DNA from: Saussurea involucrata
Taxonomy: Eukaryota; Streptophyta; Magnoliopsida; Asterales; Asteraceae
Assembly: GCA_033807775.1 (NCBI GenBank)
Contig: CM066327.1
Coordinates: forward strand, 78,188,795-78,252,794
Reading direction: 5' to 3'
DNA: 64,000 nt
The stretch's first letter is position 1. Each line of letters starts with the position of its first letter. The position numbers and the translations under genes were made by a program. Shown here piece by piece: positions 36,387 through 47,303 of the stretch. The notes under the pieces are model-generated. The model made no database searches and had not been told where the DNA came from. It worked only from the letters and a program-made list of their open reading frames with translations.

Positions 36387-37372
36387 ATCTTCAGCGGTTC
36401 ACATTTAATCAGCGATACGTTTATACATTCTTGTATAGGCTCTGGATAAAATAAACTTGTACAATCCATTTCATCATCTTCTCTCTGAATAAAATGGGTT
36501 AAACTGATATCAAGGTATGTTTTCTCTGACAAAACGCATGAAAATGCAAGATTTCAAATTCTTTCATCGCTGAATAATATTTTGAAATTTCTTAAAACCC
36601 TCACTGATATTTCTATTCAGTGCTTCATATTTTCCAAAGAGTCCCTGAGTTTTTCTTTCAAAAACCTCAGAGACAACGAAAGAATGTGAAAGGACAGTTG
36701 TGACGTCATTGCAACGGATAACACCAGGCACGCTCTTTTTTCTGACACACGTTTGCACGTTTCGTTGTCTATCCAATCAAATGCAAACACGTGTCCGTGT
36801 CATGATGAAAAACTTTCCCGCTCAAGTTTTTCTCTCTCTACTCTCTTCCTATATAAACACTCTCAAAGTTTATATTTGTCTTTTATGCGAATCAATCTTT
36901 CTCCGCAAGAAAAGAACACTGTTGCATTTTGTGCTCTCAATCTTCAAGAACTGTTCATCATCTTCTTCATCAAACTCAAGGTTAATATGTTCTTATCTAT
37001 TATCAAATGCAAATAACTTGTTTTCGATCTTATCATTGTTTTACACAAGATCAAACAAAAGAACTCACAAAATAAAATCATTTTCTTTCATGGTTTTATA
37101 AACACAACCATTTCATGGTTGTTCTTCAAGTTTTAAATCTAAAATCTTAAACTTGTTCTTCTTTCGTATCCATTTTTTTTAAACTGGAATACAAGGCTTA
37201 TAGGTGTTATATTCGTTTTTTTTTTTAAAACAAGAAAAACCCTAATCTTCATTAAGACTTTTTTGTCTGAATGAAATGGACAAAATTCGAAAAATCTTAA
37301 TGGAAATTTTCTTTCCACATTAAGATATTTCTTATTTGTTAACATCTTTGGTTGAACTGATAATACAGTGAA
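36387..37372 (+). promoter_or_regulatory. Candidate internal promoter and 5'UTR intron for ORF3 (element 2)
   Basis: Between pol and ORF3, a pyrimidine patch (TTTCTCTCTCTACTCTCTTC) ends right before TATATAAA at 36850-36857. About 120 nt later there is a donor, CTCAAG|GTTAAT (intron from 36981). An acceptor, AATACAG, at 37368 lies four bases before the ORF3 ATG, giving a 388-nt 5'UTR intron. The TATA, patch and spacing recur in elements 1 and 3, and the donor recurs in both with some divergence. Promoter activity is inferred. Confidence 0.62.
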
Positions 37373-40024
37373 ATGGCAACTTCAAAGCTGAATGTTACTG
37401 CTGAGTCCATCTCCACTGATTCCGAGGAACTGGAAATCACCAAAGCTCCTCAGGTTAAGTTTGAGCTGGATCAACTAGACTGGACAAAGGCAAACAACCT
37501 TTCAGCGCTTCTCGAGTTTCCTCCTCGGAAGCAGGTATCCCATCTAGACGACGCTGTAAATTTTTTGAAGAATAGCCCCATCTACACAGCACTGACAATC
37601 ACACCTCCTGCCAGTCAGCGTCTATTATCCCAATTCTGGTACTCTGCCAGACACACCAACCTACCCTCAGCCAAAGATCCATCTAAAACCATCGACTGCA
37701 TACTCAACGATACTGAGTATGGCACCATCAAGATAACCCCCGCAATAATCCGCAAAGCTCTGAAATTCCCTAACGCTACCTCAGAAAATCCTTTCATTCC
37801 ATTTCCTGACCACAAGAAGCACGCTGACAGGGAAGAAATCATTGCTTTCCTTGATGCGATGGGTTACATCTGGGAGACTGGAAGAGACAAGCTACCTGAG
37901 AAGAAGCTGACGCTGATAAAGAAATCCAAGATGCCCAGCGAGATGAACTTCATCTTCGCTCACCTGATCAGCTGCATGACAGCGAAATCCGGATCTTCTG
38001 ATCAAGCCGCTCAACCTCAGCAGGCCATGGGTTACGCACTGCTGAAAGGTCTCAACATTGACTGGGCCTCCATCATCTATGAAGACCTCATTCAACGTGT
38101 TGATTCTGCCGCTGACCGACCAGCATGGGTTCCTTACCCGCGATTCATCAGCGCCATCTTTCAATATGGCCTGAAGGACAGCTATCCTGAAGAGGGTGAT
38201 CTGAAACTCTCTCAGATTGGCCCTAAAGTTCTCGACTTCAAGCCTGTCGCCAACGAGGTACGTCTCTCTACCCTTCTCACTCTACTTAATTCTCCGCTTT
38301 CTGTGGCTCCTTCAGCGACTATACCCCTCGCTGATTCCCAGGCCACAAAATCCATTCCTTCTAAGAAAAGGAAACAATCTCTTACCCCTCTTGATTCCAA
38401 AAGGATCAAGAAAACCAAGGAGCAACCCCAGCAATTGCATGCTGAAGACTCCTCAGCTCATTCTGAAGAGCTGAAGGAAAGTTCCGTGGTACGCTCTGCC
38501 ACACCAATTCAAGCCATCCCTTCTAAACCTACTTCAGCGTCCTTAAACGCTGAGGTTAGAACTTTGGAATCTACCCAACCTTCGTCAGTCTCTCAAAAGA
38601 CTGATGAAGTACTTCTCAGCGAATCCAATGCTGAACTTGAAACCCAACCCCAATTCTTATCCTTCGCTCCTCCCTCTACTTCTTTGGACACTCCTCCAGT
38701 CAAAACTGGAGATGCCATCATTCAAGAAGCCGTTGAAGCTTCTCAGCGAATGACGAAGAAAGGACCTGCAGAGATCTCCATCCCTCACGGAACTTTTGAG
38801 GGAGATATGGAACACTACGGAGGGACTCGAAACTTTGATGAGTTCGTCAACGCTCCTGCAGGTACAGATCCCACCTTAAACACTGTAACTAAACCTGAAA
38901 CTTCTGAGCTTTCCTTTGTTCACAAGTACTTATATGTTACAGGTCCTTATTTGGGAGACATCAACCAGTCTCTGAAGTCTATGGAGATGAAACTTACGGA
39001 TCTCACCACCGGTCTATCAAATAACTCTACAGCTGTAACAAACGCTGGAGAGAATCTGACGAAGCTGACTACTGTGGTGGACAAGAAGGCCTCCTCTGAT
39101 GACATCAAAGACCTTGATAAAACTCTCGCCGACTTTGCCAAAGTGCTCTCCGACATCTACACTGACTACACCAACCTCAAATCATCAGTTTCCACCATTT
39201 CCAGCGAGGTTACAACGCTGAAGAAATCGGTTGGTACACTCGAAGGTGATATGTCAGTGGTCAAGACAGACTTGGGCTCAGTGAAGACCGATCTTAGTTC
39301 TGTCAAGACAATGATCGAGACGCTGGTGAACAAGGCAAATAATCCAGCTCCTGCTCCGGCCCCTGCACCTGTTTTGGACTCATTCACCGCAGAGGATCGC
39401 CAAGAGCTGAAGAAAATCACGCCTGCTATTTCTGGCCTAGAAGACAGAATAGCTAAGCTTGAAGATTGTGTGAAAGTCTCTGGCCCAGAAGACAGAGACA
39501 ACACCAATGCTGAATCTACCCATTCCTCCCCCGCCCATCATGAGAAAGAGGGGGAGAAGAGCGCTGAACAGGAGAAGAGCGCTGAAGATCAAAATAAAAG
39601 CGCTGAAGACCTTTCCCATGATGAATCTATCAGGGGAGAGGGTAATGAAGATCGGATTACTGGACCTCAGGGAGATGAAAACCCTGAGGGAACCGAGAAC
39701 CTCGCCTCTGTATCTGAGGGGGAGAAACTCGAAGAAGATGCTGAGGAATCTGAAGCAGAAGAAGACGAAGACTTCGACATCCCTGAAGCTGAACCATCCT
39801 CCTCTCCAAGGAACGATGATGATGATGATGATGAAGATGACGATGATTTCTTTGTTGTCAAACCTGCTCCTCGAACCAAAGCTCTTAAAGGTATTTCAAT
39901 AAAAGAACCTTCAGGGGAGAAGACAAAGACAAAGCACTCAGCCTCCGGCGCTGAGAAAAGCAAAGACAAAGGCATCGCTGAAGATGATAATCTGGCGATC
40001 CTACTTGCAAAGCCAATTTGTCAG
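37373..40024 (+). CDS. ORF3 exon 1: Sirevirus accessory protein (element 2)
   Basis: 884 codons from ATG to a CAG|GTACAC donor; without splicing it stops two codons later at 40033. Residues ~30-290 form a globular domain (NSPIYTALTI, QFWYSARHT, MNFIFAHLISCMTAKSGSSD, AMGYALLKGLNIDW, VPYPRFISAIFQYGL) of the type found in accessory ORFs of plant Copia elements. Then come a Ser/Pro/Lys-rich linker with basic patches (KKRKQ, RIKKTKEQ), a long coiled coil (~530-690), a Pro-Ala run, and an Asp/Glu-rich segment (~800-830). No signal peptide or membrane helix is evident, so it occupies the env-like position but does not look like an envelope protein. Function is unknown. Confidence 0.85.
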
Positions 40025-40175
40025 GTACACTAAACTTATTTTTCCTTCCCTGATCATCTCTGAAAAATCAGTTATCCATTCCACAAAAACCTACACATCC
40101 ACATTTTTTTTCTATCTTTTCTACCCAAGTTCTTCTACCCAGTTCTTATTTGTAAGATCGCTGCGTTTCAGCTAG
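40025..40175 (+). other. ORF3 intron (element 2)
   Basis: 151 nt, donor CAG|GTACAC, acceptor TTTCAGCTAG|TCC, pyrimidine-rich (TTTTTTTTCTATC...). Removing it keeps the frame between exon 1 (phase 0) and exon 2. Using the nearer CAG instead of CTAG would hit a stop within seven codons. Element 1 has the same sites. Confidence 0.75.
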
Positions 40176-41411
40176 TCCTCTCCCCTGTTTGAGGATATCG
40201 CTGAAAGATCTTCTATTGCGACTTCACCAATAATTCCAGCTACCGCTGAAGACATAATCCCAGTCTTAGATTTAATCTCTGAGACTGATGAATCAGAAGA
40301 ACAACCTCTCTCGCACAGAAACAGACCCTCCTCAGTTCCTCAAAAGAGGAGAGAAGAAATGATAAAGCGATTCGAGGATCAGCGAATCATCCTAAGGCGC
40401 GATCAACTACCTTCAGTTCCTCCTAAATTCAGAATTTCAAAAGCTGAATACCAGGATCATCTCAGAGCTGAACGCCTCATCGCTGAAAGGAAGGAAGCTG
40501 AAGATAAAGACAGAGAATACGCCATCAAGCTCACTCAAGAATCTGTCAAAGACCCCAAGCTGAAGCGTATTCCCATTCAAATCCAACGAAAGCTTTGGGA
40601 ACAAGCCCAGAAGATCGTGGAAAAGAAAGCTGAAGTTTCTCAGACCACCCTGATCTGGTGTAAAGAGAAAATCCACTTCAGATATCGTCCAGCGAAGATC
40701 AACAAGGTATTCATCTCTGGAAGAACCTCCATCGGAGTACCTATTGTTGACATCAAACTGTTCAGAGAAGATGACTCATCTGAAACCTTTCGTGCTGACA
40801 CTGTAAAAAGGTATGGTCTCTCTGAATGGCTGGAGATGAGGTTAGCTATCCAACCGTCAAAATCTAAGTACAAGGATCATTTCGAAAAGCTGATAAACAG
40901 ACAGATCGATTTGATATCTTCTTGTGTGGATATTCCTCCTGTTCCTGATCTAAAGCCGAAAAGAAAAAAGGACTCTCCAAGGAAGAAACGTCAAGATTCA
41001 AACTCAGGTCCTGTCATACGAAATGAAACTGGAATTGGTTTCTCTCGCGCTGAAGTACTTGGTCCTGATCCTGATCTATCTGCCCTTGACATCTCTTTGC
41101 CACCATGTGAACTTTTCGTCCCTGGTAAAGTCATCAGTAATCCCTATGGAATATTCTTTCTTGACTACGACGGACGTAAATGCTTTCAACGGATCGCTGA
41201 GCTTCCAATCACTCCAATCGAACAGCTCAAAGATCTCATCTACTGGTGCGACTTCAGAAAAGACATTCAGGCACGACACCTAAAACCCTTGATTTTTGAA
41301 GCTGCTCTGAAGCTAAAGAATAAAGGAGAAAAGGTTCCTGACTGGATGATTCCAACTGAAAAGACAACCCTTGATGAACTTCTCATTAAGGAAGAACCCT
41401 TTGAAGGCTGA
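40176..41411 (+). CDS. ORF3 exon 2: accessory protein C-terminal region (element 2)
   Basis: 412 codons including the stop, continuous with exon 1 after splicing; total predicted length 1295 residues. An internal ATG at 40359 could start a separate 350-residue protein if unspliced. It opens with an acidic stretch (VLDLISETDESEE), then a highly charged helix (~40400-40640: RAERLIAERKEAEDKDREY). It ends with a conserved globular tail (PDLSALDISLPP, YGIFFLDYDGRKCF, LIYWCDFRKD, VPDWMIPTEK). No known domain is recognised. Conservation with element 1 suggests the two exons were a unit in the ancestor. Confidence 0.8.
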   Translation, partial: SSPLFEDIAERSSIATSPIIPATAEDIIPVLDLISETDESEEQPLSHRNRPSSVPQKRREEMIKRFEDQRIILRRDQLPSVPPKFRISKAEYQDHLRAERLIAERKEAEDKDREYAIKLTQESVKDPKLKRIPIQIQRKLWEQAQKIVEKKAEVSQTTLIWCKEKIHFRYRPAKINKVFISGRTSIGVPIVDIKLFREDDSSETFRADTVKRYGLSEWLEMRLAIQPSKSKYKDHFEKLINRQIDLISSCVDIPPVPDLKPKRKKDSPRKKRQDSNSGPVIRNETGIGFSRAEVLGPDPDLSALDISLPPCELFVPGKVISNPYGIFFLDYDGRKCFQRIAELPITPIEQLKDLIYWCDFRKDIQARHLKPLIFEAALKLKNKGEKVPDWMIPTEKTTLDELLIKEEPFEG

Positions 41412-41665
41412 CAACAATCACCATTTTTCTCTATTGTATCAGTCATCCTTCAGTACTTGTAATTTATTTCGCTTGTACTTGTAATCTTTCTTATTCATAT
41501 TGTAACCTGATTCAAAGATTTAAAGAAAGATTTCAGCGAATGTACTTTACTCCATCAGTACTGAAAAGATCCCAGAAAACAGTAAAATGGACAAATATTT
41601 TATGAGTTCTTTTTATCCTTATGTTTTCATTAATTAGCAATTTTCTCTGTTGCTATGTCATAATC

Positions 41666-41679
41666 AAATAGGGGGAGAT
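41666..41679 (+). promoter_or_regulatory. Polypurine tract of Copia element 2
   Basis: AAATAGGGGGAGAT immediately before the 3' LTR. Confidence 0.9.
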
Positions 41680-42644
41680 TGTTGATCCAAACCCTCAGTG
41701 ATTTGATAATGACCCTATCTTAAATACTTAGTGAAAATTGTAAGTAAACAATATGTATCAGAGTTTCACTATCGCTGATAAGTACTAAGATCTTACAGTA
41801 CTGCTGATAGGAACTCTCGCACTTTTAGATTAAACATTCAGCGAACACTGTTCACCATATCGCTGAGTCTGTTCAGTCCTTATGGTGATCGCTGATAAGT
41901 TAGTTGTTTACTTATGATCCCTGAAGACAAGATTCACGTCAACAAAGGTTCTACGCTGAAGTCGAAGATCAAGCTCAAGAACCAGCGACAAGTCTCCTAA
42001 TGAACTGATGCGGATCAGCGAAGACTCAGATTTGTCCACTCAACGTGAAGTATCAAGTACAAGACTTCAGCTATCGCTGAACTTTATCATCTGCTGAATA
42101 GTAAATGATAATCGCTGAATCAACGAAAGCTGATCATGAAGTCCTCCGTACAAAGTACTTTTGTCTTAACCTCCCTTGCACGCCACCGTACGAAATGTCA
42201 GAAAAGAACCTCCGAAAATCTGAAATCGTACAACCACTCTGATACTACACTGTTCATTCATGCGGCTACTAAGGTTGTCAACAAAGGTCAATGACATGCA
42301 ACCAATCCGCTGATGACACGTGTAAAGTGTATACTAAATTGCATTAAATGCATGCAGTATATAAAGAGATGAACTCACTTCATTTGAAGTAACTTGCTAA
42401 CTCTGGACAAGTTCAAATCTCTCAAGATAGGATTTTATTAGTAATCTCCTTATCTTTCTTAGTGCAAGAAAACCTTAGTGTTCCAACTTGTTTAGATTTA
42501 GGTTTATCCTTAATCTTGTTTCCGCAACAAGGTGTAAATTGTTAATGATTTATCAATAAACAATTTAGAAAAGTAAAATAGTGTGTTTGTATTCAACCCC
42601 CCCCCCCCCTTCTACAAACTTGTTTAAGCCTTTCGGGACCAACA
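41680..42644 (+). mobile_element. 3' LTR of Copia element 2
   Basis: 965 bp, collinear with 29642-30606 with two mismatches. It is followed by the TSD TAGTC and then element 3. Confidence 0.94.
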
Positions 42645-43737
42645 TAGTCTAATAGCTGATTTCTCAACCATAAGACCTGAGCACAACAGCTTCCAACAAC
42701 TACATACTCAGCTTCAGCGGTAGAGGTGGACACTGAACTTTGCTTCTTGCTAGTCCAACTTACCAGCTTTCCACCCAGGAGTTGACAGCCTCCTGTGGTG
42801 CTTTTTCTATCCAGTTTGCAACCTGCAAAATCACTATATGAATAGGCAGTTAGATCAAACCCTGAGTCTTTGGGATACCAAAGACCTAGGTTGGGTGTAC
42901 CCTTCAGATATCTGAAAATTCTCTTTACAGCGATCATATGAGATTCCTTGGGTTCAGATTGATATCGTGCACATAGACAAGTAGCATACATAATATCAGG
43001 ATGACTCGCTATAAGATAAAGAAGAGAGTCGATCATTCCTCTATATGCAGTGACATTAACAGGTTTTCCAAAGGGATCATTGTTAAGTGTCAGCGGAGGT
43101 GCCATAAGAGTTTTCATAGCTGAACTTTGAGTAAGATCAAATTTCTTCAGCATATCTTTAACGTACTTACCTTGGTGAATGAAAGTGCCTTTGTCACTTT
43201 GCTTGATTTGGAGTCCAATGAAGTATGTCACCTCACCCATCATACTCATTTTATACTCAGATTTCATTCTTCCAGCGAATCTTTCACAAAGAGATGGGTT
43301 AGTAGAACCAAATATAATATCATCGACATATATTTTAACAAGAATGATATGACCTTTTACTTTCCTGAAAAATATAGTGTTATCGATTTTACCACGTTCA
43401 AATTTTTCAATCAGGAGAAAAGAAGATAAAGTGTCATACCATGCACGAGGTGCTTGCTTTAAGCCATAAAGTGCCTTATCCAGTTTATAAACATAACCTG
43501 GATGCTTAAGATCAGAGAATCCTAGAGGTTGTTCAACGTAGACTTTCTTCATTCAGCTTTCCATTAAGAAACGCTGAATTGACATCCATTTGATGAACAT
43601 TGAAGTCCTTGTGAACTGCATAGGCTAGAAAGAGTCGAATTGCTTCGAGTCTAGCTACTGGGGCAAAGGTTTCATCGTAGTCTATGTCTTCCTCTTGTCT
43701 GTATCCCTAAGCAACAAGTCGATCCTTGTTGCGGGTT
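42645..43737 (-). pseudogene. RT and RNase H of Copia element 3 (5' part missing)
   Basis: The minus frame from 43552 holds YVEQPLGFSD, LYGLKQAPRAWYDTL, YVDDIIFGSTN, AYSYSDFAG (catalytic SDSDF has become SYSDF) and STAEAEYV. Between 43737 and 43553 the homology continues in another frame (DYDETFAPVARLEAIRLF) with an in-frame stop. It is cut on the right by a gypsy-type LTR start at 43738 and on the left by element 2. The integrase and gag of this copy are not in the window. Confidence 0.87.
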
Positions 43738-45136
43738 TGTAACAACCCAAAATCCATAACATAAATCTTATTTATAAACTACCCCAAATATGGATCCCAG
43801 TACATACATAACGTCCTAGACCAGAGATTTCAAAACTTGCAGCGGAAACAAACTTCCACAGCCGAGAACTAGCTATACTAAAACAATACTAAATTAAGAA
43901 CTAGAGTGCTCTACACAAGATCGCCCCCGTCTCTACTCTTCATGCCTTCTCCTTTACTCTAGACGAAGCATCACTAATGCGTTTCCCTGAAAATGGTTTT
44001 AGTTTTGAAAAACGAGGGTTAGACCATGAGGTCTAGTGAATTCCCTCCGAAAAGCAGTTTCTATGAAAACATGCATAAAATCATTTCTTTATCCACCCTA
44101 AGGCCCACAAGTAATTCCATAACAAACAGGGGTATTTGCACAGTGTTCATAGACCACATCCAAATCCGTCAACAACCATGATTGGGGCCCAAGCAGACTC
44201 TTCTCTCGCCTTCAGAGCCCAAGCAGACTCCCCATCTCCCACGTGTGCAGGAAACATATTCCGTGCACACCGCTTCAATATTTTCATTCCCAAGGGATCG
44301 TCAGATCCCAAGGTACACTAATCCCACTGTGCAACCCGACTCCACAAAAACAAATGTCACTACAAGCTCCTAGTGGGGGTTCTACATATGCTACCACTAC
44401 AGGGATTCAATGGTTTGGATATTATGTATTCACCTAGCCCCCCTCATCTGTCTCGCCCCTTCTCAACACTCTAGGACAATGTATACCAGTCTAGCCACCA
44501 TTGGAGGGGACGAGGTGGAGTCTCACATCTACTAGACTCATATAATTCTCTTTTATATATGGTGGAATCTCCATTATCTCTTCAAGGACACTTTTAGAGA
44601 GTAAATAAGGGTTTCCACATATTCTGACAAGGAAGATATCCAACAGTCATTAATTTATAACAAGATGAGACCATTTACTAATAACACGAGTCTATCAGAG
44701 GATAATTTTTATTATTAAACACACAAAAAGAACAACCAGTATATTGTCAACTAGCAAAGGTGCAAGGTCGTCGTCAAAAAGAACTTCGGTACCCCATGAC
44801 TGTAAGGATGGCAGATATCTCACCTAGCATGGTTTCTCAATCATGCATCATAGTAAGTTAGCTTCAAGAAAGTATCATACATGTCCATTCTTGATGTTAT
44901 AAATAATTTGTGCAAAGAAGAATGTAGACGAATATAGGGTTTTAACGATTCGAGCATTCAAGCATTAAGCCAAAATCTTCACTTAAGTTGATCAACCATT
45001 TTAAGACACATTTGTTCTTCAAGTCCGGACAACAACAATCTCAACTTTAGAATCATTGCTAGATTGAGTGGAGGATCATTGTAAGAGTGATATGGGTTTA
45101 TATTTGTCAAATGGTAGTATATGGTGTAGGCAATTT
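43738..45136 (-). mobile_element. Gypsy LTR remnant, same superfamily as 60283-61842
   Basis: It starts TGTAACAACCC next to the RT of element 3. It shares landmarks in order with the 60283 LTR: CCACAGCCGAG, TTCCCTGAAAATGG, GAGGGTTAGACCA...GGTCTAGTGAATTCCCTCCG, duplicated CCCAAGCAGACTC, and CAAGGGATC(G/A)TCAGATCCC. A donor-like TAG|GTGAGA on the minus strand is at about 44819. The right boundary is uncertain and no TSD was found. Short plus-strand frames here are not considered genes. Confidence 0.6.
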
Positions 45137-45559
45137 GTAACAACCTACAAATCCACATAACAAATAACATGAAATATTATATATAACAAATCATGTTGGG
45201 GTTACACATTGGGTCCCATGCTACAAATCTATCAAACTCTTCGAAATAGCAAACAAACTTTTTGCTAATAAAATCTTCATACGAACGATCCACATTGCCA
45301 CATATCAAAATCAGACTTCAATTTCCTTCTCAATTATTTCCAACAAGATAAATCAAATAAGGCGATCTCACATTATTAACTTTTCTTTTACCTCATACTT
45401 TCCGCAATCCTGAAATGCATATTTTTTAAAACAAAATGAGGGTTAGACCAAATGGTCTAGTGAAATAATCTCTATAATTTCAAAACCATTATAAGAGCAG
45501 TTTATATAAAACCTTGTATTAAAATGATTTATATAAAACCTTCGATTAGTTTACTCAAT

Positions 45560-45720
45560 CGTTGGCACTCAGGCACAACTCAACAATTCACTCCGTTGGC
45601 CTTCAAGCACAACATCTCACAAATATTGCTGGCGTTGTAGCACATCGCGATAAAAGTGAAGTTGGCATACTAGCACAACGCGATAGTGTTGCTGGCGTTC
45701 TAGCACAACGCGATAGTGCA
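45560..45720 (+). repeat. Degenerate ~27-bp tandem repeat
   Basis: TTGGCACTCAGGCACAAC, GTTGGCCTTCAAGCACAAC, TGGCGTTGTAGCACATCGCG, TTGGCATACTAGCACAACGC and TGGCGTTCTAGCACAACGC follow one another. Copies 4 and 5 are the closest. Confidence 0.75.
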
Positions 45721-45726
45721 ATACTG

Positions 45727-45842
45727 TATGGTGGTATAAACTATAAAGCCCTCCACATGGAGTAGATATTTTTTGCACTAAATAAAAATTTAGAAAAAAT
45801 CTCAGTGAGCCGGTGGAGGGCTTTATAGTTTATACCACCATA
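45727..45842. repeat. Perfect 30-bp inverted repeat, 56-nt loop
   Basis: The arms are 45727-45756 and 45813-45842 (TATGGTGGTATAAACTATAA at the left start) with no mismatch. The transcript of either strand would form a stable hairpin. Confidence 0.85.
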
Positions 45843-45900
45843 GTTTTAAAACAAACCCTCATTTATAGGCAAATAGCAAAATCATTCCTTGGACTTTTAA

Positions 45901-46590
45901 TAAATAAAACCTAGATATTACACAATTAATCACTTGTGATTCTGTGTATATTTACACAAATAGATAATAATTTTGTAATGAGAAAGGTTAAATGATACAA
46001 ATTATTGTTAAACTTTAAAAATGTCGAATTCACCCCTCTAAACTTTGTATGAGTTATATTGTTACACCTTTGGAATCAACAGATGTCAATTTTGAAGTTG
46101 TTTCCAAGTTTTTGGAGAAAGCTTAACTGATGAGTTTTATTTGACTAAATCTTTGTCCAACTGATTGATTTTGATGATAACCTTCTTTTGTTTAGGATGC
46201 AAGATGGATAACCGTTAAATAACACATGAATATCTTCGATGATCATGTGATGCAAATGAAGGGTGTATTTAAGGTTGAGGATCGGGAAATAACATTTGTT
46301 TAGGGCTTGGTTTTGTGTGCCTCCGTTTGGGTCTCTATATGTCTTTACTTTGGACTATTTACATCGATTAGGTTGCTCAAAAATATTCTTCGGTGATGGT
46401 TTGAGGGTTTCGTGGGGATCATTGGTCAACTTGAGGGGTAAAAGTCATTGAACCATACGTTCTTTCATTTGGTCACAAAGTCATAGGCGGTAAACCCTAT
46501 TTTGGTCATCGTGTTCATACTTTGGGAGATAGGTTTAACAATATAGTCAATTGTGGTGGTGTTTGGGTTTGAACACTTGTGGGTATTATG
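45901..46590. other. Unassigned intergenic DNA
   Basis: No gene, repeat or element boundary recognised apart from the target duplication of the next element. Confidence 0.4.
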
Positions 46591-47158
46591 TAGGGGTGAG
46601 CATAACCGGGTACCCGACCAAATTTCAAGGAACCGAAACTAGCGATTCCTAAAATGAAGGAACCAGAACCACTTACATCGGTTCTCTATATTTTGGAACC
46701 GGTCCCGGAACCACTACCAGTTCTGGTTCCGGGTACCCGGTGTCAATTTTTTTTAAATTCTAACATTTCATATTATAAAAAATGTAAAATTATAAGTGCA
46801 TCGCAAACTACAAAGTATCAACTTAAAGTAATAAATATAATAAGTGGTGAAACTAATCCGATAAAAAAACTACTATTACATAAATAAATTAGAAACTAAT
46901 TAAATACTTCAATCTAATAAATATATAAATAATTTTTATTAGAAATAGCCAGTACCAGTCGGTTCTGCTCTTGGGTACCCAGCGGGACCGGGTAACCCGG
47001 TCATGGAACCTGGTACCCAGCGGGTAACGGTTCTAAAAAAAATGAGAACCGAAACCGGAACCAGTCTTAATCGGTTCCGTATTTTAGGAACCAGAACCAA
47101 CAGTTTCGAAGCCGTTACGGTTCCAGAGGCGAGTACCCAATTTCAATACTCACCCCTA
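46591..47158. mobile_element. hAT-like non-autonomous element
   Basis: 568 bp with termini TAGGGGTGAG...CTCACCCCTA and a perfect 8-bp TSD, GTATTATG (46583-46590 and 47159-47166). The interior is a set of GGTACCCGG/GGTTCC/GGAACC palindromic motifs on both sides of an AT-rich centre. The short frames inside (46654-46887, 47003-47188) are artefacts of these motifs. There is no transposase. Confidence 0.82.
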
Positions 47159-47303
47159 GTATTATGTGGTGTTGTTGCACATGTTTAGATACATGTTTAA
47201 AACATAGGGATGCTTATTACTCCACTTTCCTTTCCTTTGGCTTGCTATGCGGCTATGCCCACCGTTGTAGTACTACATTTCAACTCAAAAAATGGAAGAT
47301 TTA

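Larger units (their letters stand above)
29642..42644 (+). mobile_element. Copia element 2 (Sirevirus-like), young full-length copy
   Basis: The LTRs are 29642-30606 and 41680-42644, both 965 bp. I find two substitutions between them (30212/42250 and 30494/42532). The perfect TSD TAGTC is at 29637-29641 and 42645-42649. Internal order: PBS, gag, pol, spacer with promoter, ORF3 exons 1 and 2, PPT. It sits in the RNase H region of the opposite-strand element 3. Low LTR divergence, a full-length gag and an intact ORF3 indicate a recent insertion. One nonsense codon in pol (34251) is the only coding lesion I see. Confidence 0.95.
45137..45900 (-). mobile_element. Second gypsy LTR-like remnant with minisatellite
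   Basis: TGTAACAACCTACAAATCC at 45137 and GAGGGTTAGACCAAATGGTC at about 45441 repeat the landmarks of the preceding LTR. A ~27-bp tandem (GCTGGCGTTCTAGCACAACG variants) spans about 45560-45720, and a perfect inverted repeat follows. The end is not defined. Confidence 0.45.

Noticed and set aside
37373..41411. Naming ORF3 an envelope gene
   Set aside because: No signal peptide, membrane helix or fusion-type segment is visible; only its position is env-like.
43127..43429. A 100-codon plus-strand frame
   Set aside because: Antisense to the well-supported RT of element 3.
44136..44437. Three overlapping plus-strand short frames
   Set aside because: They lie in a gypsy LTR remnant with a duplicated CCCAAGCAGACTC; frames overlap in different phases.
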